A stretch of 64,000 nucleotides of DNA, taken from Marinobacter sp. AC-23. Its GTDB lineage: Bacteria > Pseudomonadota > Gammaproteobacteria > Pseudomonadales > Oleiphilaceae. Below, one piece after another: positions 50,114-60,001 of the stretch. Below the pieces are notes generated by a model, which was given only the letters and a program-made list of their open reading frames with translations, was not told the origin of the DNA and did no database searches. Both the position numbers and the translations under genes were made by a program. Where the stretch lies: contig NZ_MBPP01000006.1 in NCBI RefSeq assembly GCF_001858325.1, forward strand, positions 102,942-166,941. Reading direction: 5' to 3'. The stretch's first letter is position 1, and each line of letters begins with the position of its first letter.

Positions 50114-50953
50114 TTATTTCGCTTTTTTATAAATGTTTTCGTACACGTAGTTCGTAGCTTCTACAAACCCGTCAATACTGCCGCAGTCAAAGCGTCGGCC
50201 TTTGAACTGATATGCAAGCACGCAACCATTTTTGGCCTGTTCCAGCAGCGCATCGGTAATCTGAATCTCTCCATTTTTACCCGCCGGTGTACGCTCAAGA
50301 ATATCGAAAATATCGGGTGTGAGAATATAACGGCCAATGATTGCCATATTGCTCGGAGCATCTTCCGGTGCCGGCTTTTCAACCATGTCAGTAATGCGGT
50401 ACAAGCCGTCTTTCATGGACTCGCCGGCTATGACGCCGTACTTGTGAGTTTCGTCTGCCGGCACTTCTTCAATGGCAACGATGGAGCATCGGAACTGGTT
50501 ATACAGCTTAACCATCTGCGCAAGAACACCGTCTTCGCCTTCGCCTGGCCCAACACAAAAGTCATCTGCCAATACCACGGCAAACGGGTTGTCACCCATC
50601 AGGTTACGGCCGCTCAGGATGGCATGGCCAAGCCCTTTCATCTCTACCTGACGAGTAAATGCAAAGGTGTTGTTGTCGATCAGATCGCGAATGGAAGTTA
50701 GTAGGCCCTCTTTGCCTGATCCTGCAATCTGGTGCTCAAGTTCGTAGCTGATGTCAAAATGATCCTCAATCGCCCGCTTGCCGCGCCCGGTTACAAAGCC
50801 AAACTCATGAATCCCGGCTTCGGCCGCTTCTTCAACGCCGTATTGCACCAATGGCTTGTTAACAACGGGCAGGATTTCTTTCGGCATCGCCTTTGTCGCT
50901 GGCAGGAAGCGGGTGCCGTAACCGGCAACTGGGAACAGGCATTTTTTGATCAT
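50114..50953 (-). CDS. galU: UTP-glucose-1-phosphate uridylyltransferase GalU
   Basis: Makes UDP-glucose from glucose-1-phosphate and UTP. The N-terminal nucleotide-binding motif FPVAGYGTRFLPATKAMPKEILP (residues 7-29), the FVTGRGKRAIEDHFD segment and DDFCVGPGEGEDG are typical. The 279-residue length is normal. UDP-glucose is the donor for OpgH (periplasmic glucans) and the substrate of Ugd and GalE, all encoded in this window. It is divergent from the outer-membrane barrel and opg genes across a 302-bp gap. Confidence 0.96.
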   Translation of the reverse strand: MIKKCLFPVAGYGTRFLPATKAMPKEILPVVNKPLVQYGVEEAAEAGIHEFGFVTGRGKRAIEDHFDISYELEHQIAGSGKEGLLTSIRDLIDNNTFAFTRQVEMKGLGHAILSGRNLMGDNPFAVVLADDFCVGPGEGEDGVLAQMVKLYNQFRCSIVAIEEVPADETHKYGVIAGESMKDGLYRITDMVEKPAPEDAPSNMAIIGRYILTPDIFDILERTPAGKNGEIQITDALLEQAKNGCVLAYQFKGRRFDCGSIDGFVEATNYVYENIYKKAK

Positions 50954-51255
50954 CGCATTCGTCCTTTGGTCGGGATTCGTAGCCGAACGGCTGATTCTTC
51001 AGGCCGGCAGTTTCCATAGAATTTCGCGAGTTTACCAAGTTATCCGCTTAAGTGGAGAGGGCTGTCTGGATTCATTACGCTTTGTAACCGCTCGTTTTGG
51101 CACGCTTGTTATGACAAGATGCCTGTTATATCTCATACAGCACGTTTAAATGTCGCTATAACCTACTGTTTTCAGTTATGTTAAAATTGTAATTTTTAGA
51201 AAATGCCACTAGATTCTGGCGCTGTGTTTTCTTAGAATCCCTTGGCCGTTTTTAA
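50954..51255. other. Intergenic region between divergent galU and the TpsB-like gene
   Basis: About 300 bp without a gene. It must hold promoters for both directions. The part near 51170-51215 is strongly AT-rich (around GTTATGTTAAAATTG), the best place for a -10 element, but no convincing -35 pairing is visible. No palindromic operator or riboswitch-like fold was recognised. Confidence 0.5.
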
Positions 51256-52452
51256 ATGAACCGTAATTCCTGTTTTTCACTTCAAAGAGGCCTTTCTGTG
51301 GGGCGCATTTTGCTCGCAGCTCTGATTTTTGGCACGCTTGCCGGCCAAGTGTCAGCGAACAGTGGGCGATCTCCTGCCGAGTCCGCTTTTTGGGATTTGT
51401 ATCCTGCGGACCTTCTTCAGTCGGTTACCCGTTACGTTGCTTCTCATGTTGAGTTTTCCGGCAACTCCAGCCAAACCAATAACAGAGCAGACGGACGAAT
51501 CCATCTCACTAGCAATAATCTGCTTGGGGCCCAGCACGTACTGGGCCTCGATTTCAGCGACTCTGTAGCCCGTGAAGGCAGCGCCGAATCGACCTCGCTT
51601 GCACTGCGTTACTCTTTTCCACTGGCGGGCAGTGATATCCGGGTTGATCTTGAAAACAGGGATTATTCTGGTGCTGTAAGCGGTTCGGGGCAGCGTTACG
51701 ACACGCGTGGGGAGCGTCGTAACCTTAGAGTGACGGGCAACCGGTCTTTATGGTCATGGCAGGGCATGGAAATAGACAGTGTGTTTTCTCATACCAGCGG
51801 CACCAGCACCGCTTTTGAAGACGCCGTATGGGTTGAGAATTCTGCTCATCAGTTATCCAGCTTCGGGCTCGAAGGCAAGGCGTCGCGAAAGCTGGTTGGT
51901 GGGTTTTACGCAGCCACTTCGCTAACCGTCGTTGGCGGGCTCGATTCTGAAGAGGTCTTCAGCGCTTCCGGTTACAGCAATGATGCTGATGGCTTTCAAA
52001 AACTGGCTATCGCAGCTTCTCTCAGCCGGGAAGTGCTGAGCTGGAACCTCGGGCTTAACGGGCGATATCAGTTCGCTCCGGGAGATTTGCCATCGTCGGA
52101 GCATTTGGTCATTGCCGGGCCTGGTATGATGCGGGGTTTTAACGGCCAGTCTGTGCGTGTGGCTGAAGGTGGCTGGTTGCGGATGAATGCGCGCAGCCCC
52201 GGCTATCACTGGCCATTTGCATCTGAGCTCAATTCTTCCATTACGTTTTCTTTGCTGCAGGGCTGGGCGCCATACTCGGCCGCCCAGTCTGATCGCTTTG
52301 GCACCACCAGCACTGGCGAAATTTCTCTTCAGCTATACTCCAAAGACTTTCGTGCCGACATGAGCCTTGGGCAGATGCTTAATGCCTCCAATACGGCACT
52401 TCTCATGCCTACTCATCCCGATCTTTCTTTTTCTATTACGGTTGGTATTTAG
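51256..52452 (+). CDS. TpsB/FhaC-like outer-membrane barrel lacking POTRA domains
   Basis: 398 residues. A signal peptide (VGRILLAALIFGTLAGQVSA) leads almost directly into amphipathic beta-strands. The C-terminal half resembles the ShlB/FhaC transporter barrel, including the loop-6 type motif VIAGPGMMRGFNGQSVRVAEGGWLR. The last residue pattern (SFSITVGI) is barrel-like. Family members normally carry two POTRA domains (about 150 residues) before the barrel; here there is no room for them, and no TpsA substrate is nearby. It lies 87 bases before opgG and may be cotranscribed with opgGHD. A role in glucan or envelope assembly is speculation. Confidence 0.65.
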   Translation: MNRNSCFSLQRGLSVGRILLAALIFGTLAGQVSANSGRSPAESAFWDLYPADLLQSVTRYVASHVEFSGNSSQTNNRADGRIHLTSNNLLGAQHVLGLDFSDSVAREGSAESTSLALRYSFPLAGSDIRVDLENRDYSGAVSGSGQRYDTRGERRNLRVTGNRSLWSWQGMEIDSVFSHTSGTSTAFEDAVWVENSAHQLSSFGLEGKASRKLVGGFYAATSLTVVGGLDSEEVFSASGYSNDADGFQKLAIAASLSREVLSWNLGLNGRYQFAPGDLPSSEHLVIAGPGMMRGFNGQSVRVAEGGWLRMNARSPGYHWPFASELNSSITFSLLQGWAPYSAAQSDRFGTTSTGEISLQLYSKDFRADMSLGQMLNASNTALLMPTHPDLSFSITVGI

Positions 52453-52539
52453 TCGCCGATTCTCCTTACCAATATGTCACTTGAGACAACCCGTGCCGCG
52501 GGTGTTACATGTGAGGTTAGGTTTTCATGGAGTGTTGCG

Positions 52540-54093
52540 ATGACTGGGTCACGGCTGCCCGCGGTTTTTTATCTTTTTATTATTACGATGACGATCCCCG
52601 GCTACACGCAGGCTTTCGGCTTAAAAGATGTGTCCGACAAAGCTAAAGCTCTTGCCAGCGAAACCTTTCAAAAGCCAGCACAGGCGCCCGACTTCCTGAG
52701 AAATCTTGGTTACGCAGAGTACCAGTCGATCCGTTTCAAGCCTGAAAATAGCCTTTGGCGCTCTGGAAAATCCCGGTTTCAAGTAATGATGATTCCGCAG
52801 GGCAGCTTTTACTCCCAGGCGGTTCAACTTCATGTTGTCGATAGCGAAGGCGTGCACCCGATCGGCTTTGATAAAACTCAGTTCGATTATCCCAACCCTG
52901 AACTGGCGAAACGGATTCCTGCCGATCTTGGGTATGGGGGGTTCAAGTTAACCTATCCGTTATCCGGAAAAGGCGTCCAGAACCAATTCCTGGTGTTTGG
53001 TGGCGCAAGTTATTTTCGTGGAGTGGGAGCTAATCAGAGCTTTGGGCTTTCTGGACGGGGCATAGCAGTAAATACCGGTCTGCCATCCGGTGAAGAATTC
53101 CCGGCATTCACGGAATTCTGGATGGAACGCCCGAAGGCAAACAGCGATGTCATGGTGGTGTATGGCCTGCTTGATGGTGCAAGCCTTACGGGGGCGTACC
53201 GCTTTGAAATTCATCCCGGTAAAAGCACGAAAATGGACGTTACGGCGCAGATGTTTTTCCGAAACGATATCGAGCAGTTGGGGCAGGCACCGCTTACATC
53301 CATGTTTTTCTACGGGGACAATACCTTGCGCCCGCGTGGGGAGTGGCGCCCGCAGGTGCACGATTCAGATGGCCTGCTGATCCACGACGACAAAGCTGGT
53401 GAATGGCTGTGGCGCCCGCTCGTAAATCCGGCGGAACTGCAGTTGAGCTATCATCATGTGCAAGGTCTTGATGGTTTCGGCCTGATTCAGCGGGACCAAA
53501 TGTTTAATGACTTTCAGGACAACGAAGCTCGTTATGATCGTCGGCCGAGCATGTGGGTGGAGCCTGAGGGCGAAAATGATGAAGGCTGGGGGCAGGGTGA
53601 GGTTGTGCTCGTTGAAATCCCTTCGGGTGCCGAGTCTAACGACAACATTGTTGCGTTCTTCAAGCCAGCTCAATCGGTGAAAGCGGGTGAGAGCCGCCGC
53701 TTCAAATACTCAGTAACCTTTGGTGGACCAGACATCACTGGGCAGCCATATGCCCGTGCTGTGCGGACGTTTGTGGGTAAAGGCAATGCGGGTGATAAAT
53801 CCAGCGGAGCCTTACGCCTGATTGTTGACTTTAAGGGTGGGGAGCTCGCAGGGCTTCGCCCGGATGCGGCGGTTGTCAGCCAGGTTAGCGGTGGCGAGGG
53901 CGTAGAAGTGGTCGAGCATTTTGTTGAGTACATTGAAGCCAGCGATGTGTGGCGGCTGTCGATTCTCGCAAAGCCTCCGGCAGAGCAGCCGCTCACGCTG
54001 AGAGGTTTCCTTAATAAGGATGGCAAACCCGTTACAGAAACGTGGACATACTTGTTGGGGCCTAAAACAGATCTCCGTGGAAATCCGCAATAG
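52540..54093 (+). CDS. opgG: Periplasmic glucan biosynthesis protein OpgG
   Basis: 517 residues with an N-terminal signal peptide (PAVFYLFIITMTIPGYTQA). The OpgG/OpgD fold follows, with FLRNLGYAEYQSIRFKPENSLW near the start, FLVFGGASYFRGVGANQSFGLSGRGIAV in the middle and HDSDGLLIHDDKAGEWLWRPLVNP. OpgG is needed for the beta-1,6 branching or maturation of osmoregulated periplasmic glucans, with OpgH making the backbone. ATG 52540 has GGAG 7 bases upstream; a longer frame begins at 52474 but has no signal-like start. The E. coli protein has 511 residues. Confidence 0.93.
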   Translation: MTGSRLPAVFYLFIITMTIPGYTQAFGLKDVSDKAKALASETFQKPAQAPDFLRNLGYAEYQSIRFKPENSLWRSGKSRFQVMMIPQGSFYSQAVQLHVVDSEGVHPIGFDKTQFDYPNPELAKRIPADLGYGGFKLTYPLSGKGVQNQFLVFGGASYFRGVGANQSFGLSGRGIAVNTGLPSGEEFPAFTEFWMERPKANSDVMVVYGLLDGASLTGAYRFEIHPGKSTKMDVTAQMFFRNDIEQLGQAPLTSMFFYGDNTLRPRGEWRPQVHDSDGLLIHDDKAGEWLWRPLVNPAELQLSYHHVQGLDGFGLIQRDQMFNDFQDNEARYDRRPSMWVEPEGENDEGWGQGEVVLVEIPSGAESNDNIVAFFKPAQSVKAGESRRFKYSVTFGGPDITGQPYARAVRTFVGKGNAGDKSSGALRLIVDFKGGELAGLRPDAAVVSQVSGGEGVEVVEHFVEYIEASDVWRLSILAKPPAEQPLTLRGFLNKDGKPVTETWTYLLGPKTDLRGNPQ

Positions 54094-54141
54094 GACGTTG
54101 TTAACGAGAACAGGCAGTCATCAACGGGCAGGGAGACCAAC

Positions 54142-56552
54142 ATGGAGGATATTTCCTTCCAGCAAGTATTCAGCCGAGTGTATAACTATCTGTGCGAAGC
54201 CGGTGTTGAAATGACCAGTGATCGCTGCCGGCAGTTGCTTCAGCTGATTGACGACGCTGTGGCTGAGGTTGGCGAGAGCGCTGATCGAAATGCTGGTTCT
54301 GGTCAGCCGTCAGGCTCCCGACCATTAGCCGGTCACCGCTTGCTGGCTAATGCCATGGACAAGCTGCCGGAGTACTTCGCTCTCCCTGAAGCAAGCATTC
54401 CCGCATCGGCTCCTTCTCTGTGCAGAGGCAGTATCGGATACAGTCGCCGTGGATAATGCTGCAACGCAAAGCCCAGTGAAGCACCGGTGGCGGATGGTGG
54501 CCAACCTGCGACGCGCTGTGTTGATGCTGTTGGTTTTTGGCCAGACCGCTGTTGCGAGTTATTACCTGCTCTGGGTGCTGCCATACCATGGTGGCACGGT
54601 TCTGGAAATCGGCATGCTGGTGCTATTCGCCATTCTTTATGCATGGATAGCCATCGGGTTCTGGACGGCGGTGTTTGGGTTTGTGATCAGGCTATTCGGG
54701 GGTGATCGACACTCCATACTCAAGCGCCACACGGATGCAGAATTACTGAAAACCCCCTTGGCGAAAACCGCCGTTTTGCTGCCCATCTATCATGAGCCTG
54801 TGCACTGGACGCTTAGCGGGTTTAAGGCGGTATACCGAGATATTGAACGCACCGGCCAGATCGAACACTTTGAGTTTTACATACTCTCCGATAGCCGGGA
54901 CCCCGACGTCTGGCTGGAAGAGCAGGTTGCATGGAACAAACTGGCGAAAGAACTTGGGGGTGAGGGAAGAGTCTTTTACCGCCGGCGGCCGGTGAACCTC
55001 AACTACAAAAGCGGCAACGTAGCCGACTTTCTCCGCCGCTGGGGTAAGCGCTGCAAGTATATGGTGGTACTGGATGCAGACAGCCTGATGACCGGTAGCA
55101 CTATTGTCCGCATGGTGCGGCTTATGCAGCGTGAGCCAGGCGTAGGTATTCTTCAGACCAACCCGAATATCATAAACGGCCAGTCTTTATTTGCCCGGAT
55201 TCAGCAGTTTGCTAACCGTTTTTATTCCACACTGTTTGCCAGCGGGCTGGCGGCTATCCAGATGGGGGATGCGGCATTCTGGGGTCATAATGCCATCCTT
55301 CGCATCGAACCGTTCATGAGGCATTGCGGGTTGCGCAAGCTGCCAGGCATCGGGATTTTTGGCGGGCCCATTATGAGCCACGACTTTGTTGAGGCAGCCT
55401 TCATGGGGCGTGCCGGTTATGAAGTCTGGCTGGAGCTGGATTGGGAGGTAGCTACGAAGAATCGCCCCCAACCCTTGCCGACGAACTGGCCCGTGACAGC
55501 CGCTGGGCGAAAGGCAACCTGCAGCACCTGTGGGTCATGTTGCGTGAGCCAGGCCTGCGCTTCGCTCACCGAATGGCTTTTCTCAACGGCATCATGGCCT
55601 ACGTTGCTCGCCTTTGTGGCTCGGTTTTCTGATTCTTACCACCATTGCCGCAGCCAATATGACCTTGATGCCTATCGAATACTTTCCCGATGGGCATCAA
55701 GGGATGTTTCCACTGTGGCCCGAATGGCGGCCGGAATGGGCTCTTGGGCTGGCTCTTAGTACCTTGGGGCTGCTGTTTTTTCCCAAGTTTCTGGCGATTA
55801 TCGACGCCGTTATTCACCGATTCACCAAAGACTTTGGTGGGTCGTTTCGTCTGTTCTGTAGCGTAATGCTGGAAATCGTCATTTCGGTTCTATTGGCGCC
55901 GCTTCGTATGTGGGCACACAGTCGCTATGTGGTCTCTGCGTTGTTGAATGTTTCACTGCTGTGGGCGGGGCAAAACCGCACCGAGGAAACGGGCTGGCAG
56001 GAAGCCCTGGTCACTCAGCTGCCCGGTATGCTCGTTGGGGGGGCATGGTCCACCTTTGCCTGGAGCCTGGATACCATGTTCTTCCTTTGGTCTTTGCCCG
56101 TTGCATTGCCGCTGATTCTGGCTGCGCCTACCGCCGTCTACCTCAGCCGCAATTCACTGGGGCAGGCTCTCAGGAAACGTCGTCTTTTGCTAATACCTGA
56201 AGAGAGCAAGACCATGGCCTTACTCGAAGACGCCGTTTGGTATCGTTCCCGTGAGCCATCTAATTCAACCCTTACACCACTTGAGCAAGCTGTGTTGCGG
56301 CTTGATCACAACCGCCTGCACCTAGCATTGGCATGGGATCATCGACATGGTTCGCGCAAGGCAGAGCTGGAATCGTGCGTGGCACGATGTCTTGACCAGG
56401 GGCCAGGTGCGCTTTCACGTTCGGAGATGAGTCAGATTGCCAGAGATCGGCAGTCCCTGTGTGCGATGCACGAAGGGGCCTGGCGAGCCCCCCCGGACAG
56501 CTTCTGGGGTCGTTCCATAGCTCGGCTGAGCGCACAAACGAAAGACACGTAG
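54142..56552 (+). CDS. opgH: Glucan glucosyltransferase OpgH, three frameshifts
   Basis: An inner-membrane family 2 glycosyltransferase that polymerises glucose from UDP-glucose for periplasmic glucans. Membrane helices flank a cytosolic domain with VVLDADSLM (DxD), HNAILRIEPFMRHCGL and SRWAKGNLQHLWVM (QxxRW equivalent). The frame changes three times: a net gain of one base between 54417 and 54456, loss of one near 55441 (restoring LELDLGGSYEESPPTLADEL), and loss of one near 55607 (restoring GIMAYVASPLWLGFL). The joined length is about 800 residues (E. coli 847). Three lesions in one gene suggest either error-prone sequence or a truly dead gene. Confidence 0.88.
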
Positions 56553-56621
56553 TGTTTTATACACTGAACTTGCCAGCTTCTGGTGCAGAGTCTGGCGGAG
56601 GTAGACAGGAGGAGAGAAGCT

Positions 56622-58208
56622 ATGGACCGACGTACGCTTATGAAGACCCTGATAGCAGGGCTTGGCGCTAGCGCGCTGCCACTGGCACCTCTGGTGTGGG
56701 CGCAAGAGCCGGAGTTTGCTAGTGATAACAGTGAGAAGCCGTTCAGCTACGCGTGGTTAAAAGGCTACGCCCGTGAGCTGGCCGGGCATCCATACGTCTC
56801 CCATGAGGGCGAACTGCCTGAGACCCTTAAACAGCTATCCTGGGATGATTACCAGGCCATCGGGTTTCGCAAGGATCATGCGCTTTGGGCCGACAGCGAC
56901 TCCGCCTTTCAGGCACAGCTGTTTCATCTGGGGCTGTATTTTCAATCTCCGGTTACCCTTCACGAAGTGGTTGACGGTAAGGCCACTGTGCTTCGCTACA
57001 ACCCTGAGTTTTTTGATTACGAAGGCAAGCAGCCGCTCGGAGACCTGCCTGGTGACCTCGGCTACGCAGGTTTCCGCCTTCATTATCAAACCGACTTTTC
57101 CCGCGACCTTGCGGCGTTTCTTGGTGCCAGCTATTTCCGCGCAGTAGGCTCAGACATGCAGTACGGCATGTCCGCCCGCGGTCTTGCCATTGATACTGCA
57201 GTAAATGGCGAAGAAGAGTTTCCGCGGTTTAGTGCCTATTGGCTGGAAAAACCGCAACCGGGGAGCCAGGTAATGCGGGTGTGGGGTTTGCTGGACTCAC
57301 CCAGCACCACCGGAGCTTATGCTTTTGTTCTGGACCCCGGCAGCAATATGGTGATGGACGTCGACGTTGCATTGTATCCGCGGACCGAAATGAAAAGAGC
57401 CGGCATTGCGCCCCTGACCAGCATGTATCAGGTCGGAGAGAACAACCGGCGTATGGATTACGACTGGCGTCAGGAAATTCACGATTCCGACGGCCTGGCT
57501 ATGTTTTCCGGGAGTGGCGAATGGCTGTGGCGACCGCTTGAAAACCCGGCCAATCTGCGTTTCAACAGCTTCAGTGATAACAACCCCCAGGGGTTCGGCC
57601 TGTTGCAGCGTGATCGAAACTTCGACCACTATCAGGACGATGGCGTGTTCTATGAGCGCCGCCCCAGTGTATGGGTGCAGCCGAAAGGCCAGTGGGGTAA
57701 GGGCAGTATCGATCTGGTCGAAATCCCTACGGTAGATGAAACCTTCGATAACATCGTGGCGTTCTGGCACCCAGAGATGCCGCTTGAGCCAGGCCAGGAG
57801 TACTTGTTTGCTTATCGCTTATATTGGGGTGAGCATGCGCCAGTTAGTCCGCAAGAGCTTGCAACTGTGCAGGCAACTCGCACGGGGCTTGGCGGCGTCA
57901 TCGGTCAGAAGCGTGAGTATTTCTCCTGGCGCTTCGCAGTGGATTTTGCCGGAGGTGTACTGAGCATGCTAGGGGACAACGCAGAGGTGGAGCCGATTAT
58001 TACCGTGAGCCGAGGCGAGGTGGAAATAACATCGGCGCGGCCATTGTCTGCAATCGATGGGTACCGGGCGATGTTTGATTTGGTTCCGGGGGAATCTGAA
58101 GAGCCCATCAACATTCGTATGTATTTGCGTTTGGGCGATGAATCAATCACGGAAACCTGGGTATACCAGTACACGCCGCCACCGGTTTCAGAGCGAAAGC
58201 TTTACTGA
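56622..58208 (+). CDS. opgD: Glucan biosynthesis protein OpgD with Tat signal
   Basis: 528 residues, paralogous to OpgG. The N-terminus MDRRTLMKTLIAGLGASALPL is a twin-arginine signal peptide, as expected for OpgD and unlike the Sec signal of OpgG. The fold motifs AAFLGASYFRAVGSDMQYGMSARGLAID and HDSDGLAMFSGSGEWLWRPLENP parallel OpgG. OpgD controls glucan backbone length. ATG 56622 is chosen: AGGAGG lies just upstream. It begins 70 bases after opgH and completes opgG-opgH-opgD. Confidence 0.93.
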   Translation: MDRRTLMKTLIAGLGASALPLAPLVWAQEPEFASDNSEKPFSYAWLKGYARELAGHPYVSHEGELPETLKQLSWDDYQAIGFRKDHALWADSDSAFQAQLFHLGLYFQSPVTLHEVVDGKATVLRYNPEFFDYEGKQPLGDLPGDLGYAGFRLHYQTDFSRDLAAFLGASYFRAVGSDMQYGMSARGLAIDTAVNGEEEFPRFSAYWLEKPQPGSQVMRVWGLLDSPSTTGAYAFVLDPGSNMVMDVDVALYPRTEMKRAGIAPLTSMYQVGENNRRMDYDWRQEIHDSDGLAMFSGSGEWLWRPLENPANLRFNSFSDNNPQGFGLLQRDRNFDHYQDDGVFYERRPSVWVQPKGQWGKGSIDLVEIPTVDETFDNIVAFWHPEMPLEPGQEYLFAYRLYWGEHAPVSPQELATVQATRTGLGGVIGQKREYFSWRFAVDFAGGVLSMLGDNAEVEPIITVSRGEVEITSARPLSAIDGYRAMFDLVPGESEEPINIRMYLRLGDESITETWVYQYTPPPVSERKLY

Positions 58209-58238
58209 AGGCTAGAAGCCAGGTGTTCGTTTTGCCGG

Positions 58239-58325
58239 ATTGTTGACAATATAAATCGTGGATTGTTGACAATACCTGGCATCCGGCGTAGATTTCGACA
58301 GTATCAAGTCTACATTGTCGACAAA
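58239..58325 (+). promoter_or_regulatory. Three GntR-type operator repeats upstream of the prp operon
   Basis: ATTGTTGACAAT occurs at 58239-58250 and again at 58262-58273 (centres 23 bp apart), and ATTGTCGACAAA at 58314-58325, ending 3 bases before the gntR ATG. All share ATTGTnnACAA, a palindromic form used by many GntR/FadR-type regulators. The adjacent gntR product is the likely binder, giving autoregulation. That it binds here is inference. Confidence 0.7.
58266..58294 (+). promoter_or_regulatory. Sigma70-like promoter of the prp operon
   Basis: A perfect TTGACA (58266-58271) and TAGATT (58289-58294) are 17 bp apart. The -35 overlaps the middle operator (58262-58273), and the downstream operator (58314-58325) would lie about 10-15 bp after the start site. 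A repressor on these sites would block both binding and clearance. Confidence 0.6.
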
Positions 58326-58327
58326 CT

Positions 58328-59008
58328 ATGCTGGATATCACTTCTCAAACCTACACGCGAGCCGATGAAGCCTTTGATTGTCTGCAAACGGCAATCGTGA
58401 AAGGAGATCTTGCACCGGGTGACAAAATCGGTGAATTGGAACTCTGTTCGCGCTTCGAGCTGACTCGTGGCCCCCTCCGGGAGGCTCTCGGGCGCCTTGA
58501 ATCCAGGGGACTTCTGGTTCGTCGGCCCCACGCAGGTGTAAAGGTTGTCTCTGTGAGCGCCTCGGAGCTAGTGGAGCTGTATCGCATACGGGAAGTCATG
58601 GAAGGTCTTGCAGCACGCCAAGCTGCAGAACGTATGACCGATCAGGAAATCGCCGACCTTCAAGCCACTCTCGATACCCACGAAACCATGATCGACGAAG
58701 CCCGTGGGCAGGCCTACTATCAGGCTGAAGGGGATTACGATTTCCACCATCGCATCGCGACTGGCAGCCGGAATACAAAGCTGGCCCAGATGCTCTTGGG
58801 CGATCTGTATTACATGGTGCGCATGTACCGTTATCGGCTAAGCACCTCTGCGGGGCGCCCCCATCGTGCCCTCGGTGAACACCGCCGTATTGTTGAAGCC
58901 ATTGCTCAGCGCGATGGTGAACTTGCCGAATTTCTGATGAAAAGACATATCAACGCCGCTCGTAAAAACATCGAGAAGAAAATTCAGGAAGGCGTTTTAA
59001 CTATCTGA
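58328..59008 (+). CDS. GntR/FadR-family regulator of the 2-methylcitrate operon
   Basis: 226 residues. The N-terminal winged helix ([47 protein letters not shown], about residues 15-65) is a GntR domain; the all-helical FCD ligand domain follows ([44 protein letters not shown]). In Pseudomonas and relatives this type heads the prpBC-acnD-prpF operon and senses methylcitrate-pathway intermediates. prpB begins 16 bases after its stop. The putative operators are just upstream. Confidence 0.9.
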   Translation: MLDITSQTYTRADEAFDCLQTAIVKGDLAPGDKIGELELCSRFELTRGPLREALGRLESRGLLVRRPHAGVKVVSVSASELVELYRIREVMEGLAARQAAERMTDQEIADLQATLDTHETMIDEARGQAYYQAEGDYDFHHRIATGSRNTKLAQMLLGDLYYMVRMYRYRLSTSAGRPHRALGEHRRIVEAIAQRDGELAEFLMKRHINAARKNIEKKIQEGVLTI

Positions 59009-59024
59009 CAAGAGAGGAATTAGC

Positions 59025-59915
59025 ATGACGAACAAGCTCTCCCCGGGCGCGCGCTTCCGCAAGGCCCTGAAAGACAACAAGCCCCTGCAAATTGTAGGAA
59101 CGGTCAACGCCTACGCCGCCATGATGGCAGAGAAAGTAGGGCACCAGGCTATCTACCTCTCCGGTGGTGGCGTGGCGAACGCTTCTTATGGCCTGCCGGA
59201 TCTGGGTATGACCAGCATGAACGATGTGGTTGAAGACGTGCGCCGCATCACTGCAGCAACCGACTTGCCGTTGCTTGTGGATATAGATACCGGCTGGGGT
59301 GGGGCGTTTAACATTGCTCGCACTATTCGTGAAATGGAACGCGCTGGTGCGGCCGCTGTCCACATTGAAGATCAAGTTGCCCAAAAGCGTTGCGGACATC
59401 GCCCGAACAAGGAAATTGTGTCCAAAGAGGAGATGGTCGATCGCATTAAAGCAGCGGTAGACGCACGGGTAGACAAAGACTTCTTCATTATGGCCCGTAC
59501 AGATTCGTTTCAGAAAGAAGGGCTGGAGGCGGCTATCGATCGCGCCAAAGCCTGCATCGAAGCCGGTGCCGATGGTATTTTTGCAGAAGCGGTTACCGAG
59601 CTGGAACACTATGAGGCGTTTTCTAAAGCGCTTGGCGACGTGCCCATTCTGGCCAACATCACCGAATTTGGCGCGACGCCGCTTTATAATCGCAAAGAGC
59701 TAGGTGACGCCGGAGCTGCCATGGTGCTGTACCCGCTGAGCGCCTTCCGCGCCATGAACAAAGCGGCCGTTACCGTTTACCAGAATATTCTGGAGAAGGG
59801 CGACCAGAAAGACGTGGTTGATCTGATGCAGACCCGTATGGAACTCTACGATTATCTCAACTACCACGACTTCGAGCAGAAGCTGGATCAGTTGTTCCAG
59901 CAGTCTAAAGGCTGA
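59025..59915 (+). CDS. prpB: 2-methylisocitrate lyase PrpB
   Basis: Cleaves 2-methylisocitrate to pyruvate and succinate. A phosphoenolpyruvate mutase/isocitrate lyase-fold TIM barrel of 296 residues. The active-site loop [14 protein letters not shown] (near residues 121-134) holds the catalytic cysteine, and the metal-binding aspartates are in [11 protein letters not shown]. It is the first enzyme gene of the propionate operon, with prpC following after 86 bases. Confidence 0.96.
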   Translation: MTNKLSPGARFRKALKDNKPLQIVGTVNAYAAMMAEKVGHQAIYLSGGGVANASYGLPDLGMTSMNDVVEDVRRITAATDLPLLVDIDTGWGGAFNIARTIREMERAGAAAVHIEDQVAQKRCGHRPNKEIVSKEEMVDRIKAAVDARVDKDFFIMARTDSFQKEGLEAAIDRAKACIEAGADGIFAEAVTELEHYEAFSKALGDVPILANITEFGATPLYNRKELGDAGAAMVLYPLSAFRAMNKAAVTVYQNILEKGDQKDVVDLMQTRMELYDYLNYHDFEQKLDQLFQQSKG

Positions 59916-60001
59916 TTATTGAGCCTGATAACACATTGTTTTGACCACCGGGTTTTTCTAACCAAACCCGGTCAATCATTAAATAGAGAGGGAGAGCTCC
60001 C

